From contig JAFSXH010000308.1 of the NCBI GenBank assembly GCA_017444165.1, positions 1-12,023 of the forward strand: DNA of 12,023 nt, in the 5' to 3' direction. The position numbers and the translations under genes were made by a program. This stretch comes from a bacterium. GTDB taxonomy: Bacteria > Vulcanimicrobiota > Xenobia > Xenobiales > Xenobiaceae. Numbering within the stretch: the first letter of the stretch is position 1; the number at the start of each line of letters is the position of its first letter. The notes under the pieces are model-generated. The model did not search any database, was not told where the DNA came from, and worked only from the letters and a program-made list of their open reading frames with translations. Of this stretch, positions 5,056 to 12,023 are shown in pieces.

Positions 5056-7992
5056 ATGAAAGCTATTATTATGGCAGGCGGCAAGGGAACCCGCCTCCGC
5101 CCATTGACTGAAAATATACCTAAACCTATGGTGACAATCTGTGATCGTCCTGTTTTGGAGTATACGCTCGATTTGCTCAAGCGTCACAAGATTACTGAGG
5201 TTATTGTCACTTTGCATTACAAAGCCGAAGAGATAATCTCTTATTTAGGGGATGGTTCGGGGTTCGGCATGAAGATCTCTTATTCCATAGAGGATGAACC
5301 TTTGGGAACTGCTGGCAGTGTCAAAAAAGTAGAAGATTATATTAACAATGAAACTTTTTTGGTAATTAGTGGTGATGGTCTGACAGATATAGATATCAGC
5401 AGTGCTATAGAATTTCACAAGCGAAAAGGGGCTAAAGCTACTTTAATTTTGAAAGAGTACGCTAAACCTGTAGATTATGGAATTGTAATTACTGATAAAG
5501 AGAACAACATTGAGCGTTTTATCGAGAAGCCTTCCTGGAATGAGGTCAACTCCAATCAGGTCAATACGGGAATTTATATTCTCGATCCCAGTATCTTTGG
5601 GATGATGGAACCTAATAAGGAGTATGATTTTTCTAAGAATATCTTTCCGCAAATTTTGGAAAATAGAGAGAAGCTCTGCGGATATTTGGCCGATGGTTAT
5701 TGGTGTGATGTAGGTGATATAGATCACTACGCCCAGGCTCACCGAGATATGTTCGATGGCAAAGTTTTGCAAGAGATGGCGGGTCAGCAGATTGAGAAGG
5801 GCATTTGGATCGGCGAAGGTACAGTGATCGATCCTACAGCTGTTTTAGTCGCTCCTCTGATGATAGGTCGTGACTGTCGTATCGGAGCTCATACTTATTT
5901 GTCTGAATATACCTGTATCGGTAACAATTGTATTATTGAAGATTCGGTCAAATTAGATAGAAATATAGTCTTTGATAATGTTTTCATTGGACGCAATACT
6001 GATAGCAGAGGTGGCCTTATCGGGCGCAGATGTACAATTAAATCTGGTGTGACTATCAATGACGGTGTCGTAATTGGTGATAATGTTACGGTTGGTAGCA
6101 GTTCGATCATTAACGATGATGTTCACATCTGGTCTAATAAACATATTTCTGATGGCAATACGATCTCTGAGAGCATCAAGTGGGGTGAGAAGAGTTTAGG
6201 GCCGCTCTTCGGTCAGCGTGGTATAAGTGGTATCGGTAACGTTGAGATTACTCCCCAATTTGCTATGAAGTTGGGTGCGGCTTTTGGTTCCATTCTCTCT
6301 AATGGTTCGACGGTAGCTATTGCCCGCGATGCTCATCCCGTCTGTCGTTTAATCAATCGCTCTTTAATTAGCGGTTTAAGTTCGGTCGGTGTCAATATTT
6401 TAGATCTCCGCCTCTTGCCTATTCCTGCCAGTCGCCATATTGTTAATCAGCAGGAGTTAGTCGTAGGTGGAATTCACACCCATATCAATCACGAAAATCA
6501 GCAAGTTGAGATAGAATTTTTCGACTCTCACGGCATAAATATAAGAAAGTCTGATGAGCGCAGTTTAGAAAATCTCTTTGTGCGTCAGGATTTTCGCCGT
6601 ATGGAATCGGAAGAGGTCGGTTTAATTAGTTATTTAGATAACGACAGTATCGAAATTTACAAGAGCAATTTCATAAAAAATATCGATGCTAAATCTATTG
6701 CTAAAGCTAAATTTAAAATTATTGTCGACTACTCTTACGGTTGTGCCTGTCAGATCTATCCGTTTATACTCAATGAGTTGGGAGTAGATGCAGTTTCGAT
6801 CAATGCTTATGTCGATTTTAAAAAGGCCAAAGAGGTACAGGAGAACAAAGATAACAAGCAGATCGCTTTAGACCAATTGGGCCTTATCGTTAAGAGTTTG
6901 AAGGCCGATTTTGGTGTTTTGATTGTTCCTAGTGCGGAGACTTTCTATTTAGTCGATGAGAACGGCAAACTCATTCGCGGCAATAACCTTTTAGCTTTAA
7001 TGGCTCTTATGGTCTTTAGGAGGAATAAAGGGGTTTCAGTGGCTGTGCCTATGAATGTTCCCAACGTCTTAGAGAGTGTAGCTGAAGATCAGAAAGGGCA
7101 TATTGTGCGCACAAAACGCGCTCCTCGTTCGGTAATGAGAGCCTTGAAGGATACGAGCGTGAAGCTGGCTGGCAATTCTTCAGGAGCTTTTGTTTTTCCT
7201 CAGTTTTCTGCAGGCTTTGACGCTATGTTTGCTATCGCTCAATTGTTAGAGATGATAGCTCTGGAACGAGAGAAATTGTCTTCTGCCAAGAAGAAGAGAT
7301 CGTCTGTCTCCGAGTTTATGAAATTGATCCCCGAACATTACTCGCTTTCTGATAAGGTCGATTGTGAATGGTCGAAGAAGGCTAAAGTTATGCGACTGTT
7401 GGCGGAGCGTTACAGCAAAGAGACTTTAGATTTTAAAGATGGTTTGCACGTCAGTTTTAAAGATGGTTCGAGTTATCTCTTTACAGCTAATGCCTCTTTG
7501 GCCCAAATCAATGTCTGGGTAGATGCCTCTTCCGAGAAGATCGCAAAGGATCTTTTAGATAGAGCGCGTTCTATCGTTTCCCAATTGGCTTCAGCCGATG
7601 AGGAAGTTATCAACCAGAGGCTCGAAAGTAAAGATTTACTGTTGTCTCCTACCAGTGAGGTCTCTGAAGAGATGGCCTTTAATTTCTGGGCTCCTGGTCA
7701 CGAATTGGGGATTAGGGCTAACAGTTTGCAGGCCTTTATCGATGTTTTGCGTTCCGTAGATGCATCTTCTCTGAAGTATCACATGGAACGCAGAGATTTT
7801 TCTAGGTGGCTCGATAGATTAGGTTTTGTCTTCATGGCACTGGATTTGAATCAATTGACCGAAGCACACTATGAGGGCGAAGAGTTGAGGAGCCACATCT
7901 TGCACTGCCTGGAAGGTTTTGGTTCCGATCAACAGGTCGCCTCTTCTAGTGAGTATTCACCTGATGATAGTTTCAACATTTTGGAGGATTGA
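5056..7992 (+). CDS. Sugar-1-phosphate nucleotidyltransferase / beta-helix / degenerate phosphomannomutase fusion with DUF5752-like tail
   Basis: The protein has 978 residues and four parts. (a) Residues 1-235 are a nucleotidyltransferase: signature GGKGTRLRPLT at 8-18, SGDGLTDID around 105-113, FIEKP at 155-159, NTGIYI at 170-175 and WCDVGDID at 216-223. It joins a sugar-1-phosphate to an NTP, most likely mannose-1-phosphate plus GTP. (b) Residues 248-375 are hexapeptide repeats of a left-handed beta-helix. (c) About 385-845 align by pattern to alpha-D-phosphohexomutase domains I-IV, but the catalytic loops are lost: no TASHNP-type serine (GGIHTHINHEN at 471-481), no DGDxDR metal loop (VPSAET at 624-629), and an altered sugar loop (GNSSGA at 706-711). 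(d) About 873-952 resemble DUF5752, with FNFW, GIRANSLQAF and KYHMERRDFSRWL. It is cytoplasmic and probably serves surface polysaccharide synthesis. ATG 5056 follows GAGGGGAG (5038-5045). Its stop overlaps the next start. Confidence 0.9.
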   Translation: MKAIIMAGGKGTRLRPLTENIPKPMVTICDRPVLEYTLDLLKRHKITEVIVTLHYKAEEIISYLGDGSGFGMKISYSIEDEPLGTAGSVKKVEDYINNETFLVISGDGLTDIDISSAIEFHKRKGAKATLILKEYAKPVDYGIVITDKENNIERFIEKPSWNEVNSNQVNTGIYILDPSIFGMMEPNKEYDFSKNIFPQILENREKLCGYLADGYWCDVGDIDHYAQAHRDMFDGKVLQEMAGQQIEKGIWIGEGTVIDPTAVLVAPLMIGRDCRIGAHTYLSEYTCIGNNCIIEDSVKLDRNIVFDNVFIGRNTDSRGGLIGRRCTIKSGVTINDGVVIGDNVTVGSSSIINDDVHIWSNKHISDGNTISESIKWGEKSLGPLFGQRGISGIGNVEITPQFAMKLGAAFGSILSNGSTVAIARDAHPVCRLINRSLISGLSSVGVNILDLRLLPIPASRHIVNQQELVVGGIHTHINHENQQVEIEFFDSHGINIRKSDERSLENLFVRQDFRRMESEEVGLISYLDNDSIEIYKSNFIKNIDAKSIAKAKFKIIVDYSYGCACQIYPFILNELGVDAVSINAYVDFKKAKEVQENKDNKQIALDQLGLIVKSLKADFGVLIVPSAETFYLVDENGKLIRGNNLLALMALMVFRRNKGVSVAVPMNVPNVLESVAEDQKGHIVRTKRAPRSVMRALKDTSVKLAGNSSGAFVFPQFSAGFDAMFAIAQLLEMIALEREKLSSAKKKRSSVSEFMKLIPEHYSLSDKVDCEWSKKAKVMRLLAERYSKETLDFKDGLHVSFKDGSSYLFTANASLAQINVWVDASSEKIAKDLLDRARSIVSQLASADEEVINQRLESKDLLLSPTSEVSEEMAFNFWAPGHELGIRANSLQAFIDVLRSVDASSLKYHMERRDFSRWLDRLGFVFMALDLNQLTEAHYEGEELRSHILHCLEGFGSDQQVASSSEYSPDDSFNILED
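7983..7987 (+). promoter_or_regulatory. Ribosome-binding site that selects ATG 7992
   Basis: GGAGG lies inside the final codons of the upstream fusion gene. It is four bases before ATG 7992 but only one before the alternative TTG 7989, so the ATG in the TGATG overlap is the better start. This arrangement favours translational coupling. Confidence 0.7.
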
Positions 7993-8753
7993 TGTCTTTT
8001 TGGAATGATGTGAGGAAGGAAGTGCGTGAACGCACTACTACGGCGGATATTAGCACGAAGATATTTAAAGTTATTACCGATTTTAATATCTCGCCTTTGG
8101 CTGTAGTAGAACCCACGTTTTACATCGGTCGCTGTTACATTCTCTGTTTCGATTACATGGATTATGTAGAGAGATTGATAGAATGTGATGAGACTCCAGA
8201 GAGTGTCTTTCAATTTATCCTCTATATTCGCGAGACGGCGGGAACCTTAGGACGCTGTGTCCGTCACGCAGTGGGGCCAGTAGAAGAGGTCCTTTCGACT
8301 ATGGATGATCTCTTTGAGGATCATATCCATGAAGAGTTTGAAGATTCCGATCTAGAGGAAGAGGAGATAGATTCTGAAGAGATAGGCGAGGATGAGGATC
8401 GATTTTTGGCCGATGCTGAAAAGATGGCCCAAGAGATATCATTAAAGCTCCACAAGGTCGGTATTTCTGAAAAAGTGTCGACCGAGTTGGCTAAACGTTT
8501 AGCTGCGTTTTATAGGTATTGTGTCCTCTACGTAGCCGATCTGCGCGAACTCAGTTCTCCAGATGTTGTAGATATGTTCCCCTTCATGGAGATATTTATG
8601 GATATTCAATATCTCATGGATACAGAAATGCGCCATTTTTTGCTGGAAGATGTCTTTGTGGAGGGCAATTCATCCTATTCTACTGGCATTATGCCCTGGA
8701 TTAGCCATTCGGTGGCCGAATTGGTGAGTTTAATTGGCAAAAACAAAGAGTGA
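7992..8753 (+). CDS. Unrecognised acidic cytoplasmic protein
   Basis: I recognise no family for this 253-residue protein. It starts at ATG 7992, sharing one base with the stop of the preceding fusion gene (TGATG). A TTG three bases earlier is less likely because the GGAGG would be too close. The N-terminal part (1-110) is mainly helical with aromatic patches. Residues 105-136 are a very acidic patch with runs such as DLEEEEIDSEEIGEDED. Residues 140-250 look helical, including an ALELAKRLAAFYRY-like stretch and MDIQYLMDTEMRHFLLEDVF. There is no signal peptide, convincing membrane segment or Cys pair. The overlap at both ends (1 nt with the fusion gene, 20 nt with the decarboxylase gene) argues that it is a real gene and that it is made together with its neighbours. 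It may be a partner or adaptor of one of them; that is inference only. Confidence 0.75.
   Translation: MSFWNDVRKEVRERTTTADISTKIFKVITDFNISPLAVVEPTFYIGRCYILCFDYMDYVERLIECDETPESVFQFILYIRETAGTLGRCVRHAVGPVEEVLSTMDDLFEDHIHEEFEDSDLEEEEIDSEEIGEDEDRFLADAEKMAQEISLKLHKVGISEKVSTELAKRLAAFYRYCVLYVADLRELSSPDVVDMFPFMEIFMDIQYLMDTEMRHFLLEDVFVEGNSSYSTGIMPWISHSVAELVSLIGKNKE
8723..8728 (+). promoter_or_regulatory. Ribosome-binding site for the TTG start at 8734
   Basis: GGTGAG lies five bases before TTG 8734, inside the 3' end of the preceding gene. An in-frame TAA at 8731 excludes any start further upstream, and later in-frame starts would cut into the conserved PFHAPGH region. Confidence 0.55.
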
Positions 8754-10200
8754 AGTCCCCCTCTATGAGGCTCTTTCGCACTATGCACAGGAAGTGCTCT
8801 CTCCCTTTCACGCTCCAGGCCATATGATGGGGCGTGGTACTTGTGGAGAGATACAGGAAATTATAAGTTCAAAGGGCCTAAAGCTCGATGTCAGCCAAAT
8901 TTTAGGCTTAGATGATATTCATTATTCTGACGGTTGTACGGGAGAGGCTCAGAGGTTAGCGGCTGAGTATTTTGGTTCTGATAAGACCTATTTTTTAATT
9001 AACGGTTCGACTTGCGGCAACCAGGCTATGTTTATGGCCGCTCTCTCTCCTGGTGACAAGGTTATCTTGCCTCGTGCTCTGCACAGCTCTATTCAGGCTG
9101 GTCTGATCCTCTCTGGAGCCCATCCTGTATACGCCAAATGTCCTTACGATGGTTTAATGGGGGTCAGTCTGTCCGCAGAGGTTGGCGAGTTTGAGAGATT
9201 ACAGAGGGAGGAGCCTCAAGTCAAAGCCTGGGCCGTTACCAGTGTTACAGCTTATGGATCTTGTGCCGATGTTGAGTCCTTGAGTAATAAGGCTCACGCA
9301 AATGATCTGCCTCTGTTGGTCGATGAAGCCTGGGGACCTCATTTTGGTTCTGCTCCAGGTTTGCCTCCATCGGCTATAAAGGAGGGTGCAGACATTGTCG
9401 TGCATAGTGCTCACAAGTTGTTACCTTCCGCTCTTTCGCAGGGAGCCTTTTTACATCTTTGCAGTAAACGGATTGGTGTTGAACGTCTAACTTCAGCTCT
9501 CCATATGTTGCAGAGTACCAGTCCCAGCTACTTGCTCTTGTTATCTTTAGATCTGGCTCGTCGCGATTTAGAGATGCAGGGGCAGAAGTTTTGGGAGCGA
9601 TCTTTAGAAAAGGCCGATTATTTGCGGGGGTATATCTCGGATTTGCCAGGTTTTAAGGTAATGGGGAAGGGGAGGTCTCACGATTATGATCGCACTCGTT
9701 TGGTGATTAATGGTTTAGATTTGGGCCTTTCTGGCATTGGTTTAGAATCTACATTGCGTTATCGTTTTGGAATTCAATGTGAGATGTCTGATCTGGCTAA
9801 TGTCGTTTTATTAATTAACGATTCTCATAATGAAGAGGATTTAACTAGGCTCTGTAAAGCTCTAAAGGAGATCTCTTCAGAGCCACATGATTGGATCGCC
9901 AAGGAGAACGTTAAACTTCCCTTTCAGCTCTTGGATAAATTGGCTCTTCCTGACTTTCCAGAAATAGTTATGACCCCGCGCGAAGCCTATTTTGCTCCCA
10001 AACGGCGCGTGAGCTGGTCTAAAGCTGTAGGGGAGGTCTGCGGGGAATTAATAACTCCCTATCCGCCTGGTATGGCTCTGCTATGTCCAGGTGAGAAGAT
10101 CGGTAAAGAACACAGGGAATATTTGCAGAAGTTGCACAAGATGGGTATTCTTATTGATGGTCTAAGTGATCCTTATTTGGAAAGTGTTTATATTTTGTGA
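8734..10200 (+). CDS. PLP-dependent Orn/Lys/Arg decarboxylase-family protein (YaaO-like)
   Basis: This is a 488-residue fold-type I PLP enzyme of the ornithine/lysine/arginine decarboxylase group. Motifs in order: PFHAPGH (24-30), LGLDDIHYSDG (58-67), NGSTCGNQAM (90-99), LLVDEAWGPHF (194-204) with D197 expected to contact the pyridine nitrogen, and HSAHK (224-228) with K228 as the predicted Schiff-base lysine. The C-terminal domain has MTPREAYF (413-420) and PYPPGMALLCPGE (442-454). The PLP lysine and Asp are intact, so it is likely active. Two usual Lys positions differ: PGHMMG in place of PGHKxG, and PRALHSS in place of PRNxHKS. Substrate therefore cannot be assigned; arginine or lysine decarboxylation for polyamines is the family default. 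TTG 8734 is the only workable start; the gene overlaps its predecessor by 20 bases. Proximity to tmk matches the known yaaO-tmk neighbourhood. Confidence 0.9.
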   Translation: MAKTKSEVPLYEALSHYAQEVLSPFHAPGHMMGRGTCGEIQEIISSKGLKLDVSQILGLDDIHYSDGCTGEAQRLAAEYFGSDKTYFLINGSTCGNQAMFMAALSPGDKVILPRALHSSIQAGLILSGAHPVYAKCPYDGLMGVSLSAEVGEFERLQREEPQVKAWAVTSVTAYGSCADVESLSNKAHANDLPLLVDEAWGPHFGSAPGLPPSAIKEGADIVVHSAHKLLPSALSQGAFLHLCSKRIGVERLTSALHMLQSTSPSYLLLLSLDLARRDLEMQGQKFWERSLEKADYLRGYISDLPGFKVMGKGRSHDYDRTRLVINGLDLGLSGIGLESTLRYRFGIQCEMSDLANVVLLINDSHNEEDLTRLCKALKEISSEPHDWIAKENVKLPFQLLDKLALPDFPEIVMTPREAYFAPKRRVSWSKAVGEVCGELITPYPPGMALLCPGEKIGKEHREYLQKLHKMGILIDGLSDPYLESVYIL

Positions 10201-10202
10201 GG
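10199..10202 (+). promoter_or_regulatory. Probable ribosome-binding site for the TTG start at 10213
   Basis: GAGG overlaps the stop codon of the decarboxylase gene and lies ten bases before TTG 10213. No ATG or GTG near this point fits the conserved N-terminus better. Confidence 0.45.
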
Positions 10203-10212
10203 TAGATTAATT

Positions 10213-11895
10213 TTGCAAGAAAAGATAACCGCCGATAATTTGCAAGAGTTGTTAGCCGTTCTGCCTAGCTCTTGGCAAGAGCGTTATAAAAAATTGGATA
10301 TAAATAGCGATGACGTGATCGAGTTTGTGGTCGATCTCGGTCGCAAACCTTTGGTAAGGTTGCGTGAAAATAACATAGTTATAAGTTCTGAGTTAGTCAC
10401 TTATGATGATCTGGATTACATTACAGATCGCGTTGGGGACTTTGGGGAGGATAATCGCGCGGGGATCGATGCTACTTTGCACCGCATCTCCGTTATGCGC
10501 AACCGCAGGGGGCGAGTCGTAGGACTGACCGCTAGAGTTGGTCGAGCTATTTACGGATATGCGGAGATCATTCGCGACATAATTAAGAGCGGTCGAAGTA
10601 TTTTGTTGTTAGGAAAACCTGGAGTAGGCAAGACTACAATTTTACGCGAGATAGCCCGTGTATTGTCGGACGAATTTTTTAAACGGGTCGTTATTGTCGA
10701 CACTTCCAATGAGATCGCTGGTGATGGTGATATTCCTCATGCAGGCGTAGGTTCGGCACGCCGTTTACAAGTGGCGAGTACCCATCTACAGCACAATGTC
10801 ATGATCGAGGCGGTGGAAAATCACACCCCTGAAGTGGTTATTATCGATGAGATCGGCACAGAGGCTGAGGCTTATGCGGCTAGGACTATTGCCGAGCGCG
10901 GTGTTATGTTGGTGGCTACAGCCCACGGTATAAAGTTAGAAAACTTAATGCGCAACCCAACTTTGAGTGATCTGGTCGGTGGTATTGAGTCGGTAACTCT
11001 CTCTGATGAGGTAGCGTTTAAGCGCGGTGGCGGTCAGAAGGCTATCTTAGAGCGCAAGGCTCCGCCCACTTTCGATGTGGTTATCGAGTTGCGCGACCGT
11101 AACAATTTAGTTATTCACAAAAATGTGGCCAACGCCGTTGATGCTATGTTGCGTGGGAGTGAGTATTCGCCCCTTTTGCGTACTCGTGAGGCTTCTGATG
11201 AACCTTCTGAGGTTGCAGAAGTTATTTCACAAAGGCCGACGGAGATTGTTCAAAGGTCAGCGGAGATGGCTGGAGTTGAGGTTGAGCCACCTCGCCCTCT
11301 GCGTGGATTGCAGGGTAGTTTAGAAGAACGTTTTGCCCATCTGCGTCGCGATCATTACAAGGATGAGGATGGTGAAATAACTCTGGCGGAGTTCGAGCCT
11401 GAAACCCGCTTTCAAGCAAACAAGAAAGTAGCTATATTTCCCGCATCTATAAGTACCTCTCGTCTGGACAAGTTAATAAAATTGTTGTGTTTGCCCGCTA
11501 GGATTGTCGATTCGTGGCAAGAGGCCGAGATATGTCTCGCTCTCAAGGGGGCTGACAAAAAAGATGTGAGCCTATTTACGACTATTTACAGAAATAATCT
11601 GCCCGTCTATTTTATCAAAGAGAACAATTGGTTGAAGATGAAAAATTTTCTGGAGGATTATTTTTCTTCTTCGGTTTTGACCGAAAATGAGTTAGCCAGG
11701 ATTGAAGTAGAAGAGGCCATTAAGTTATTCAAATCGAGTGGCAAGCCGTGTAATCTCTTACCGCAAAATAAAGCTTTGCGCCGTATGCAGGTGGCTATGA
11801 TAACTGATGCTGGTCTGCGCTCTATCTGTTTGGGATCAGAGAAAGATTGTTACGTGCGTATTTACGGTAATTCACCCCGTGAGAGGATTGTTTGA
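10213..11895 (+). CDS. Ycf45/SpoIIIAA-like P-loop ATPase with degenerate R3H domain
   Basis: The protein has 560 residues, of the type called Ycf45 or R3H-domain ATPase in cyanobacteria and plastids, related to SpoIIIAA. An N-terminal domain (1-125) leads into the ATPase core: Walker A GKPGVGKTT at 134-142, VDTSNEIAGDGDIPH at 162-176, Walker B VVIIDEIG at 208-215 and ATAHG at 235-239. Residues 315-400 are a variable, charged linker. Residues 405-482 (AIFPASISTSRLDKLIKLL, then PVYFIKENN) match the extra alpha/beta domain seen in these ATPases. Residues 513-551 fit the R3H region, but the usual Arg-x3-His reads RRMQV (523-527), with Val for His. It probably binds nucleic acid in the cytoplasm; the exact role of the family is unsettled. 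TTG 10213 lies 12 bases after the decarboxylase stop. The stop shares one base with the tmk start. Confidence 0.9.
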   Translation: MQEKITADNLQELLAVLPSSWQERYKKLDINSDDVIEFVVDLGRKPLVRLRENNIVISSELVTYDDLDYITDRVGDFGEDNRAGIDATLHRISVMRNRRGRVVGLTARVGRAIYGYAEIIRDIIKSGRSILLLGKPGVGKTTILREIARVLSDEFFKRVVIVDTSNEIAGDGDIPHAGVGSARRLQVASTHLQHNVMIEAVENHTPEVVIIDEIGTEAEAYAARTIAERGVMLVATAHGIKLENLMRNPTLSDLVGGIESVTLSDEVAFKRGGGQKAILERKAPPTFDVVIELRDRNNLVIHKNVANAVDAMLRGSEYSPLLRTREASDEPSEVAEVISQRPTEIVQRSAEMAGVEVEPPRPLRGLQGSLEERFAHLRRDHYKDEDGEITLAEFEPETRFQANKKVAIFPASISTSRLDKLIKLLCLPARIVDSWQEAEICLALKGADKKDVSLFTTIYRNNLPVYFIKENNWLKMKNFLEDYFSSSVLTENELARIEVEEAIKLFKSSGKPCNLLPQNKALRRMQVAMITDAGLRSICLGSEKDCYVRIYGNSPRERIV

Positions 11896-12023
11896 TGTCC
11901 AGAGGTCTATTCATAACTTTAGAGGGGCCAGAAGGTTGTGGAAAGTCGAGCCAGGCCAAACTTTTAGTGAAAAAAATAAATAACTTAGGTTTTAAGGCTG
12001 TTTGTTCTCATGAACCTGGCGGA
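11895..12023 (+). CDS. tmk: Thymidylate kinase, 3'-truncated
   Basis: The first 43 codons are present; the gene runs off the window. It starts at ATG 11895, sharing its A with the preceding TGA (TGATG), with GAGAGG at 11881-11886 as ribosome-binding site. The N-terminus shows FITLEGPEGCGKSSQAK, the P-loop of thymidylate kinase, and the piece ends in SHEPGG, the start of the EPGG(T) segment that binds dTMP. The enzyme converts dTMP to dTDP with ATP in the dTTP pathway. Only the N-terminus is visible, so active-site completeness cannot be judged. Confidence 0.95.
   Translation, partial: MSRGLFITLEGPEGCGKSSQAKLLVKKINNLGFKAVCSHEPGG

Noticed and set aside
7989..7991. TTG as start of the acidic protein
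   Set aside because: The GGAGG at 7983-7987 would be only one base away; ATG 7992 in the next codon is better placed and uses the common TGATG overlap.
1..12023. Possible tRNA genes, CRISPR arrays, insertion sequences or toxin-antitoxin pairs
   Set aside because: No direct-repeat/spacer pattern, terminal inverted repeats, transposase motifs or cloverleaf-like stretches were seen; nearly all the sequence is explained by nine co-directional genes.

Overview
The window is a densely packed stretch of a bacterial chromosome. All nine recognisable genes are on the + strand, and both end genes are cut by the window edges. Gene content hints at a cyanobacterium-related, possibly non-photosynthetic lineage such as Melainabacteria/Vampirovibrionia. 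The pointers are a Ycf45-type P-loop ATPase with an R3H-like tail, and a long nucleotidyltransferase/left-handed beta-helix/phosphomannomutase-like fusion of the kind known from cyanobacteria. The archaeal/eukaryote-type prolyl-tRNA synthetase is also compatible. This placement is inference only: these families also occur in other phyla, and no rRNA or universal marker phylogeny is available here.

Layout. (1) 1-503: C-terminal part of a FliA/WhiG-like sigma-70 family factor (regions 3 and 4). (2) 570-1901: membrane-anchored TPR protein with a 13-copy hexapeptide repeat at its C-terminus. (3) 1917-3452: proS. (4) 3453-3561: intergenic, with a hairpin and T-run. (5) 3562-4941: unrecognised protein with a Cys-pair segment and a possible inactive nuclease-like fold. 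(6) 4942-5055: AT-rich intergenic with a small hairpin. (7) 5056-7992: 978-residue sugar nucleotidyltransferase fusion whose mutase part has lost its catalytic motifs and which ends in a DUF5752-like domain. (8) 7992-8753: unrecognised acidic protein. (9) 8734-10200: PLP-dependent Orn/Lys/Arg decarboxylase-family protein. (10) 10213-11895: Ycf45/SpoIIIAA-like ATPase. (11) 11895-12023: start of thymidylate kinase (tmk).

From 5056 to the right edge the genes overlap or nearly touch (1-nt overlap, 20-nt overlap, 12-nt gap, 1-nt overlap). This suggests one translationally coupled transcript. A YaaO-type decarboxylase next to tmk is a recurring bacterial neighbourhood. The fusion protein probably supplies an activated sugar (GDP-mannose or similar) for surface polysaccharide. 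The two unrecognised genes (3562-4941 and 7992-8753) and the degenerate mutase/DUF5752 fusion are the least explained parts. I found no tRNA, rRNA, CRISPR array, insertion sequence or phage signature, and no clear multi-gene defence or other novel system. The window looks mostly like ordinary housekeeping chromosome with several odd proteins.
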